58,330 bases of DNA, from contig QZKN01000080.1 of assembly GCA_003598175.1 (NCBI GenBank), positions 1 to 58,330 on the forward strand, given 5' to 3'. Of this stretch, positions 52,196 to 58,330 are shown one piece after another. Origin of the DNA: Candidatus Omnitrophota bacterium (GTDB lineage: Bacteria; Hinthialibacterota; Hinthialibacteria; Hinthialibacterales; Hinthialibacteraceae). The notes under the pieces are model-generated. The model was given only the letters and a program-made list of their open reading frames with translations, ran no database searches and was not told the origin of the DNA. The translations under genes and the position numbers were made by a program. The first letter of the stretch is position 1. Each line of letters opens with the position of its first letter.

Positions 52196-53533
52196 TCAGC
52201 GTCGGATCTTCATCCCTGCCTGCATCTTCACATCGGGATGCAAAACCACCGCGTCTTCCTCCGCAAGTCCGTTCGCGATTTCCAATTCGAGATCGCTGCG
52301 CAGGCCGATGGTCACCGTCTGCCGCTGCAGCGATCCGTCATTGACTTTCCAAACGTAATACGACTGATCTAACGACTGCATGACGCAGGAGCGCGGGACG
52401 ATCAATGCATCATTCTTTGCCCCGGTCAAAAACCGCGCCTGCAGTTGATACCCCACGCCGAGATTGTCCGGTCGCTCGGTCAATTCCACGATCACGTTCA
52501 CCCGCTGCTGTTCCACGCCCAGCGAGGAAAGTTTGGTAAATCCGGCCGGCTCGATGCGTTTCACTTTTCCCGCGAGAGGTTTAAAACCCACCGCCGGCTC
52601 CATCGCGACTTCACTTCCCGGCGTTAATCGCATGGCGTCCTGCGTCAGCACGTCCGCGATGGCCTCCAGCTCGTTCCTATTGCCCAACAGCAGTAATTGT
52701 TCTCCCGCATTCACCAGGCTGTCGCCCTGCAACCGCCGCTCCAGCACCACACCGTCGATCGGCGAGCGGATCGACGCGAGGTTCAAATCATGTTCCGCCT
52801 TCACCAATCGCGCTTTCGCCTGTACCAGCTGATGCACCAGCACGTGCCGCTGCAGTTGCTTGCGATTGAGATATTCTTCCACAAAGCGCGGTCCCAGTTT
52901 GATCGCCGTCAGAATCGCATTCATCGACGCGTAACTGAATTCCTGCTTGCGTAATTCGATCAGCGCCGTCTCCGCTTCCATCTGCGCCTTGTCCAGTTGA
53001 CTTAGCGAAACCGATTTGTCCATGGCCAGCGCCTGAATCCGCTTGAATTCCTTGGCCGCATGGTCGGAACGAACCTGCTCCGCTTCCGCTTGCGCTTTCG
53101 AGGCTTTCACCGTTTCGCTGGTGGAATCGACCAATGCCTCCGTCTCCACGCGAACCGTTTCTTCCAATTGGTTATAATCCTGCACATCAATCTGCGCTTC
53201 CAGTTCCGCGACGGCGGCTTTGGCTTCCTCCCATTCCTGCTCGAATGGCAAGCGGTCGAATACAACCAATTCCTGCCCCGCTTTGACTTCATCGCCCGGC
53301 TCCAATTCGATTCGCCCGATGCGGCCATGGATCGGCATTGTGATCGGATAGGTGTTCGCCAGGCGTGTTTTTGCCGGTTCCATGAACGACTCGCGAATTT
53401 CTCCGCGATGCGGCCGGATGCATTCCGTTTCGATTCCACCGCCGCAGCGATGAAAAAGAAACACGATTGCAATGAAGGCAACCACCAAATAAATGTTCAT
53501 TGCGCCAGCGATCCACGAAGTTTGTCGTATCAT
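52196..53533 (-). CDS. HlyD-family membrane-fusion protein of an ABC exporter
   Basis: 445 residues: one N-terminal membrane helix (I-Y-L-V-V-A-F-I-A-I-V-F-L-F), split lipoyl/biotinyl domains (G-R-I-G-R-I-E-L-E-P-G-D-E-V-K-A-G-Q and S-P-I-D-G-V-V-L-E), a coiled-coil hairpin of about 140 residues (near 90-245) and beta-barrel domain. It would span the periplasm. GGAG lies within the end of the permease gene, before its ATG; the two genes are separated by only a few bases. Third gene of the exporter. Confidence 0.88.
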   Translation of the reverse strand: MIRQTSWIAGAMNIYLVVAFIAIVFLFHRCGGGIETECIRPHRGEIRESFMEPAKTRLANTYPITMPIHGRIGRIELEPGDEVKAGQELVVFDRLPFEQEWEEAKAAVAELEAQIDVQDYNQLEETVRVETEALVDSTSETVKASKAQAEAEQVRSDHAAKEFKRIQALAMDKSVSLSQLDKAQMEAETALIELRKQEFSYASMNAILTAIKLGPRFVEEYLNRKQLQRHVLVHQLVQAKARLVKAEHDLNLASIRSPIDGVVLERRLQGDSLVNAGEQLLLLGNRNELEAIADVLTQDAMRLTPGSEVAMEPAVGFKPLAGKVKRIEPAGFTKLSSLGVEQQRVNVIVELTERPDNLGVGYQLQARFLTGAKNDALIVPRSCVMQSLDQSYYVWKVNDGSLQRQTVTIGLRSDLELEIANGLAEEDAVVLHPDVKMQAGMKIRR

Positions 53534-53536
53534 GCC

Positions 53537-55918
53537 TCACTCCTTCACTTTCAACGCATCGAGCCAATTCAATTTGCGAACCATACGAAAAACGATCCAT
53601 TGCGCCAGCGAGATAAACAGGCACATCAGAAATGCGCTTTCCAACAAACGGGAAAAATATATCACTACCGGAAACCGATAGAGTTCCGTGCTGTAGGCCA
53701 TCGACAACAGATGCACCAGTCCCATGCCGGCAAAGACGCCGAAAAAGATCCCCATGCCGTTCAACAAGAAACTTTCCCCGGAAAAAATTCCGGAAATTTG
53801 CGCGGGCGTATATCCCAACACCCGCAACGTGCCCACTTCCCGTTCCCGCTCGCTCAACGAAACCAGCGCCGAATTCAACACGCTGCCAAACGCAATCATC
53901 CCCGCGAACAACACCATGACGAAAATCATGATTCCCATCGACTGGCCGAACACTTCGTCGATTTTATGCAGCGCCTGCAGCCGCTCGTTGATGCCGACCA
54001 CCACCGGCCGCATCGTCAATTCCCGCAAAAAAGCGGGATCGTACGTTTTTCGAAACGATGTGAAAAGCATCGTATTCGCCGCCCATTCCTCGCCCAACAA
54101 GCGGCTCAAATACCGAATATCGGCATAGGCGGAAAGCCCCAAATACGAATCCACAATCCCCACGACCGGCGAATAAACAATTTCGCGCCGCGCAATCAAC
54201 GGCCGTAGGCGAATCGTATCTCCGCGCGAAACGTGTAAGAGTTCCGCCAGTTTTTTGGTAAGGAGCAAACCGGATTCGGGAACGGCGATGCGACGGTTCT
54301 GTTCGTCAATCGGAGTATACAAGCGGTTGTTGCGAACCAATCCCATCACGCCGGCGCGTTTTTCGAACGGTCCGTTTGATAGATCACAAACCACCAAAAG
54401 CTGCGGCTCTGTTTCCGACACTCCCGGCAGCTGTTGGAAATCCGTTTGTACGCGGATTCCAACCGGATCCCGCAGAGAAATCGTCATATCCTGATGCGCC
54501 GTTTTTTCAAATTCGAAACTCATCAAACTATCCAGCGCGTCCGTATTGCACAGCGTCATGACAATCAACGCCGTCGAAATCAACGACGCGGTCACATTCA
54601 CGCCGCTGCGAAACGGATTGCGAAACACCGCCCGCAAAACCATACGCTGGCGAAAGGACAATATCCGCCAAAATACTGTGATCCTTTCCGGCAGCACTTT
54701 CCCGCCTTTTTCCGGCGGAGGAGGCCGCATCGCTTCCGCCGGCTCCAACGAAACCGCATAGCGCACTCCTTTCAGCGTACCCACCAACGCAAACCCGATG
54801 CTGATCAAAAACCCTGTCGCCAGGATGTCGAAATAAAAATGCGCGTTGATCTCGGGCAGGGCGAAGAATTGGCGATACATTTGCACAAACACGTTCTGCA
54901 TCCAAAATCCGAACAGCGTTCCCGTCACCCCCCCTACGATTCCGATAAAGAGTCCATAATTCAAATAATGCCGGGTCACCATGGAGGTCGAATATCCCAG
55001 CGCTTTTAACGTGCCGATCACCGTTCGCTGCTGCGCGACCATGCGCCCGATCAGCACGTTCATCACCAGCGCCGCCACCAGCAAAAAAATCGTGGGCGAG
55101 ATTCGCGACGAGATTTTCACCCCCACCAATTCGTCCTCCAAAAACCGCACCGACGCCTGATCGCGAGCGGCGAGCGACTGCGTCACGCCATACGCTTCCA
55201 GCCGGTTCTCGATTACCCGCAGGGTGAAATTCAAAATCGGCGGCGAATCGTCGTGAACCGAGCCGATAATTTGATTGTACGCGCCGTCCAGATCGCTCGA
55301 TTCCTGCAAAAACTTTTCCGGCAGGTAGAGAACGCCATAATTTTCCGCATCCGGCGTAAATCCCCCCCCCGGCGGGATCAAATAAACGAATTCCGGCGAC
55401 ATCGCCGTCCCCACTACGAGCAAATCGTGCTGTTTGTCGAGCAACAATACTTTAATCCGACTGCCCGGCTGCAAACGGTGCGCTTTCGCGAAGGCGTCAT
55501 CGATGATCACTTCCCGTTTGTCGTTGTCTGAAAACCACATTCCCGACCGCAGGAAAATATCATTCAAAACCGGCTCTCGCCGCAGCGGCATGGAGATTGC
55601 CGTCCCCGAAATCGGTTTGAGCTGATGCGGAACTTCGATCAACACCGACTGCTGCACCCGCCCCCGCGCTTCCCGCACATTGGCCAGCATGGCGGTTTCC
55701 TGCACGCTCCACGCCGGCGCGCGTTTGAGATACACCGTGAAATCCGCCAGCCGATAATCGCGGTAATATCGCTCCCGCGATCCGTCCAAATCGCGATACA
55801 CCGCCGCGAAACCGATATACACGCCGACTCCGATTGTCACGATCGCGAGCAAGGCGAGCAGCGAACCTTTGCGGGTTTTCATGTCGCGCAGCAATTTGCG
55901 TAGAAAAAGCCGGCTCAC
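53537..55918 (-). CDS. ABC transporter permease, MacB/FtsX type
   Basis: 793 residues starting with GTG at 55918, which overlaps the ATPase stop as GTGA. One N-terminal membrane helix then a long periplasmic domain, then a FtsX core of three helices (near 275-400), a second periplasmic domain with a D-P-V-G-I-R-V-Q-T segment, and a second FtsX core at the C-terminus (F-V-M-V-L-F-A-G-M-I-A-F-G-S-V-L-N-S). Two FtsX modules in one chain suggest a permease working as a monomer or pseudo-dimer. No export substrate is suggested. Confidence 0.85.
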   Translation of the reverse strand: MSRLFLRKLLRDMKTRKGSLLALLAIVTIGVGVYIGFAAVYRDLDGSRERYYRDYRLADFTVYLKRAPAWSVQETAMLANVREARGRVQQSVLIEVPHQLKPISGTAISMPLRREPVLNDIFLRSGMWFSDNDKREVIIDDAFAKAHRLQPGSRIKVLLLDKQHDLLVVGTAMSPEFVYLIPPGGGFTPDAENYGVLYLPEKFLQESSDLDGAYNQIIGSVHDDSPPILNFTLRVIENRLEAYGVTQSLAARDQASVRFLEDELVGVKISSRISPTIFLLVAALVMNVLIGRMVAQQRTVIGTLKALGYSTSMVTRHYLNYGLFIGIVGGVTGTLFGFWMQNVFVQMYRQFFALPEINAHFYFDILATGFLISIGFALVGTLKGVRYAVSLEPAEAMRPPPPEKGGKVLPERITVFWRILSFRQRMVLRAVFRNPFRSGVNVTASLISTALIVMTLCNTDALDSLMSFEFEKTAHQDMTISLRDPVGIRVQTDFQQLPGVSETEPQLLVVCDLSNGPFEKRAGVMGLVRNNRLYTPIDEQNRRIAVPESGLLLTKKLAELLHVSRGDTIRLRPLIARREIVYSPVVGIVDSYLGLSAYADIRYLSRLLGEEWAANTMLFTSFRKTYDPAFLRELTMRPVVVGINERLQALHKIDEVFGQSMGIMIFVMVLFAGMIAFGSVLNSALVSLSEREREVGTLRVLGYTPAQISGIFSGESFLLNGMGIFFGVFAGMGLVHLLSMAYSTELYRFPVVIYFSRLLESAFLMCLFISLAQWIVFRMVRKLNWLDALKVKE

Positions 55919-56628
55919 CAGTGAATTTCCTCCACCGATTTGGGCGGATCGTTGGTTCGAATGTGGTGAATCGTTCCGTCGCGAATCCGCGCCACGCGGT
56001 CGCCCAATCCCGCGATGGCGTTGTTGTGGGTGATCAACACCACCGTCTTCTGCAATTCCCGATTCAATTTTGAGAGCATCCCCAAAACCTGCCTGCTGGT
56101 TTCCACATCGAGCGCACCCGTCGGTTCGTCGCACAACAATAAGCGCGGATTGCTCGCCAGCGCCCGCGCCACGGAAATTCGCTGCTGCTCCCCGCCGCTG
56201 AGCTGCGATGGAAAATGATCCGCCCGCCCCGCCAATCCCACCCGCTGCAACGCCTCCATCGCCGTCATGGGATTTTCCACGATTTCCGTCGCCACCTGTA
56301 CGTTTTCCAACGCGGTCAACGTGGGGATCAGATTGTAAAATTGAAAAATAAATCCCACTTCCCGCCGGCGATACAACGTCAATTCATAATCCGACGATTT
56401 TGATAGTTCACGATCCATAAAAGAAATGGTCCCCGATGTGGGCCGGTCCATCCCACCGATTTGATTCAGCAAGGTGCTCTTTCCCGATCCGCTCGGTCCG
56501 ATGATAATCAAAAACTCGCCATCGTAAATATCGAGGGAGGCGTTACGCAAGGCGTGAACGTCCACCTCGCCCATGCGGTAGACTTTGCTGACGGACCGAA
56601 TCGAGAGAAGGACGCGCTGCAATACCAT
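55915..56628 (-). CDS. ABC transporter ATPase, LolD/MacB type
   Basis: 237 residues. Walker A GPSGSGKST near 39-47, Q-loop in FQFYNLIPTLTALENV, signature L-S-G-G-E-Q-Q-R near 142-149, Walker B L-L-L-C-D-E-P near 162-168, D-loop G-A-L-D and H-loop I-T-H-N. Start ATG at 56628 with AAGGAA upstream; a longer frame to 56859 is not family-like. It couples to the permease through GTGA. The trio ATPase / permease / HlyD protein should form a MacAB-like exporter. Confidence 0.92.
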   Translation of the reverse strand: MVLQRVLLSIRSVSKVYRMGEVDVHALRNASLDIYDGEFLIIIGPSGSGKSTLLNQIGGMDRPTSGTISFMDRELSKSSDYELTLYRRREVGFIFQFYNLIPTLTALENVQVATEIVENPMTAMEALQRVGLAGRADHFPSQLSGGEQQRISVARALASNPRLLLCDEPTGALDVETSRQVLGMLSKLNRELQKTVVLITHNNAIAGLGDRVARIRDGTIHHIRTNDPPKSVEEIHW

Positions 56629-56696
56629 CAAAGGTGTTCCTTTATAGCTGTATAAATAGGGAAAGCAAAGGATTGCCAACAGATCAGCGCAGAGTC

Positions 56697-56918
56697 TTAC
56701 CCACGCCGATACGAAAAGCCGCAAAGCGGCAGGTTTTCCACATCCAAATGCGACAAATCCATCAATTGTTTTGCCCGATCGATATCCATCCCGATCAAAT
56801 CGCCCTGCTCGTCGAAATAGAGTAAAATAAAGGGAGCGATTTTGAAGGATTTGGCGCATTGTTTACAGGAAAAATCGATGTTCAGTGTGTCCGCGTCAGC
56901 GTTGTAATGCAATTTCAT
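56697..56918 (-). CDS. DUF2283-family small protein
   Basis: 73 residues: M-K-L-H-Y-N-A-D-A-D-T-L-N-I-D-F, then I-L-L-Y-F-D-E-Q-G-D-L-I-G-M-D-I-D-R-A, matching the DUF2283 pattern. The family has no established function; members often sit near toxin-like or regulatory genes. The ATG at 56918 has AGGTG with a short spacer; a GTG three codons earlier is rejected. It starts 10 bases after the glycosyltransferase stop and could be its partner in an operon. Confidence 0.8.
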   Translation of the reverse strand: MKLHYNADADTLNIDFSCKQCAKSFKIAPFILLYFDEQGDLIGMDIDRAKQLMDLSHLDVENLPLCGFSYRRG

Positions 56919-56928
56919 GGTTCTCACC

Positions 56929-58230
56929 TTATTTACGATTTTTTCCGATCAACGAGGTGATTTGTTTGTAAACACGAAATAACGGCTTAGAGCGTATCGA
57001 ATCCAAATCATGCTGCAGCGCCGCATGATCGTGCTGCAAGCGATGAAATTCGTCTTGCAGCGCCTGTAAACGCCGTTCTCGATCCACAAAACGCGCGTCA
57101 AAAAACGGTTTGGAAGATTCGCGTTTGGTCGGATTTTTTAAAATGGATAGCAGGGGAGATAGCTGATCTTCACGAGAAATTTGTTGGGAAATTTCCTGCG
57201 CGCCGCGTCGTTTCACGACGATATCCGTCCGCTCCAACGCGATATCGCGAATCAAATCGCACAATTCGCTCTCGCAGTTGTATGGCAAAACCCAACCGGC
57301 GTTATGTTTTTCGATGGATTGCGCCCAACAGGATTCCGGTGTAACCAGGCAAGGCGTTCCTGCCCACAAGGCGGTTCCCGTGCGCAGATCGGAAGAGAGC
57401 CGACGCTCGTTCGTCGGACGGGAAAGATCGATCGCCACTGTGGCGCGCTTGATCTCGAGAATATATTCATGAAACGGCAATAATCCCAGCCAGGAAATGT
57501 GGGGATGATCCGCATAATCGTCAAACCGAAGTCCATCGGCCGGCAGGGTTTCGCCGTTGCCGCCCGCAATTACCAATTGCCCTCTTCGCAGACGCGTCAA
57601 CGTGTGCAGAATGGAGCGAAAAGCGGAGACGCGATCCTGCCAGGGCCAAAACATGCCGCCCCAAAAGAACTGCGGTTCGTCTTCGATATATCCCCCGCGC
57701 GAACGCGGCATTTCATGCAGGTTGAAGGGGACCGTTTTCAATCGGTCCGCGTCCGGAGCGATCCCCGCCCATGCCAGCCAGGCGGTATAATAACCCCGCT
57801 GGCGTTCATGGGCGCAGAGAAAATAGTCGGCTCGCGACAGGCATTCCACTTTGTCGACGGTATGCTGATAATAATTGTCCCGATCCCGCCAGAAATATTC
57901 CAACAACAGCGGGCCGGGCAGATCCACGATCACGGGAATATCGAGATTCGCTTTCAAAAACGTGAGCGGCTGCCATTGCTCGATGAGCAGCGCATCGCAG
58001 TTTTCATGCATAATGTCGTGATGCAGCGTTTCCGGCTTGAAAAACCGTATGGGCAGATCGGCGGAAGGTGTATTGACCGCGGCAATGCGCTCGTGCAGAA
58101 AATAGGTACAACGAATGCCTTGTTTGCGCAATGGTTCCGCCAATCCCCATATGCGCACTCCTCCGCCGGCGCAGGGATGCCGGAAAGGGGGAAGGATTTC
58201 GGTGGACACGACGGCTAGATGTTCAATCAT
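56929..58230 (-). CDS. GT-B glycosyltransferase with C-terminal coiled coil
   Basis: 433 residues, glycosyltransferase family 4-like architecture: N-terminal P-C-A-G-G-G-V-R-I-W-G-L-A near 19-31, I-V-D-L-P-G-P near 101-107, and a C-terminal half with R-R-L-S-S-D-L-R-T-G-T-A-L-W-A-G-T-P-C-L-V and the acidic region expected for the nucleotide-sugar side. The last 60 residues are a coiled coil (L-Q-A-L-Q-D-E-F-H-R-L-Q-H-D). It probably acts on a surface polysaccharide. No clear ribosome-binding site is visible before the ATG. First gene of a short unit with the DUF2283 gene. Confidence 0.75.
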   Translation of the reverse strand: MIEHLAVVSTEILPPFRHPCAGGGVRIWGLAEPLRKQGIRCTYFLHERIAAVNTPSADLPIRFFKPETLHHDIMHENCDALLIEQWQPLTFLKANLDIPVIVDLPGPLLLEYFWRDRDNYYQHTVDKVECLSRADYFLCAHERQRGYYTAWLAWAGIAPDADRLKTVPFNLHEMPRSRGGYIEDEPQFFWGGMFWPWQDRVSAFRSILHTLTRLRRGQLVIAGGNGETLPADGLRFDDYADHPHISWLGLLPFHEYILEIKRATVAIDLSRPTNERRLSSDLRTGTALWAGTPCLVTPESCWAQSIEKHNAGWVLPYNCESELCDLIRDIALERTDIVVKRRGAQEISQQISREDQLSPLLSILKNPTKRESSKPFFDARFVDRERRLQALQDEFHRLQHDHAALQHDLDSIRSKPLFRVYKQITSLIGKNRK

Positions 58231-58260
58231 ATTTGCGCAAAAAGATGGGCTTTGTATTTT

Positions 58261-58330
58261 ATATAGACTGTCATGATCGATTGATCACAACGAACGATGA
58301 AAATTCCTGTCGTAGGGGCGGTTCGCGAAC
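58261..58330 (+). repeat. box repeat, copy E, with partial palindrome
   Basis: Core TGATCGATTGATCA (58274-58287; diverged but still palindromic), CACAACGAACGATGAAAAT end, then CGTAGGGGCGGTTCGCGAAC, the first 20 bases of the same palindrome as at 39213-39242, cut by the window end. Confidence 0.75.

Noticed and set aside
56629..56859. Longer start for the ABC ATPase
   Set aside because: The extra 77 residues are not ABC-like and the ATG at 56628 has AAGGAA upstream.
1..58330. CRISPR array, tRNA, rRNA, prophage
   Set aside because: No array of regularly spaced repeats, no tRNA-like T-loop sequence in intergenic regions, no rRNA and no phage structural or integrase genes seen.

Overview
The window (58,330 bases, mixed gene density, roughly 48-50 % GC by eye) looks like chromosomal DNA from an uncultured, diderm, Planctomycetes/PVC-like or candidate-phylum bacterium. 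The reasons are the gene repertoire (very large secreted PQQ propellers, a tandem FAD oxidoreductase, a GH172/DUF2961 hydrolase, a Tat-exported Gfo/Idh dehydrogenase, AlgI/AlgJ-type O-acetylation, Pro-Thr linkers), many Shine-Dalgarno-led starts and GC-rich intergenic hairpin repeats. No rRNA, tRNA, phage module or CRISPR array was found, so the lineage cannot be fixed from this window.

Layout. 1-8.4 kb is mostly minus-strand housekeeping: a J-domain / FmdB zinc-ribbon / methyltransferase / MTH1187-family operon, a coiled-coil protein / SixA / RecF / HAD operon in which the HAD protein has lost its catalytic aspartates, and a carbonic anhydrase-Dabb fusion followed by a PduO-type cobalamin adenosyltransferase. 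8.8-12.9 kb holds decaying DNA (a thioredoxin-like remnant and a YoeB-toxin C-terminus) around a redoxin/propeller/DUF2092 fusion, then a 1.3 kb repeat-rich stretch with two small mobile-looking elements. 12.9-22 kb carries giant secreted proteins: a two-headed FAD oxidoreductase, a small secreted propeller-like protein, and a PQQ-propeller protein with an inserted methyltransferase-like domain and a malectin-like tail. 22-26.3 kb is a run of secreted or anchored proteins of unknown function plus a TPR protein. 26.9-31.7 kb has a frameshifted GH172 gene, an orphan coding remnant, an atypical receiver protein and a tandem esterase. 31.8-38.3 kb has a Pro-Thr-rich anchored protein, a membrane PAS protein, pyrD and two convergent overlapping CgeB-like glycosyltransferases. 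38.5-47.6 kb holds a 41-residue protein gene, an ArsR regulator, a SleB-like lipoprotein, an AlgI/AlgJ pair, a structured RNA region, a solitary HicB and folC. 47.8-58.3 kb holds a truncated MNT nucleotidyltransferase, the Tat Gfo/Idh protein, an SLC13/ArsB-like permease followed by a membrane-protein remnant, a three-gene ABC exporter, a DUF2283 protein and a glycosyltransferase.

Two non-gene signals stand out. First, a dispersed composite repeat: a box of about 48 bp centred on TGACCAATTGGTCA, always followed on the same side by a GC-rich hairpin (five copies). Second, a stretch of about 240 nt at 44.0-44.3 kb with a good promoter and six successive hairpins, which is either an undescribed RNA or the 5' part of a degraded group II intron.
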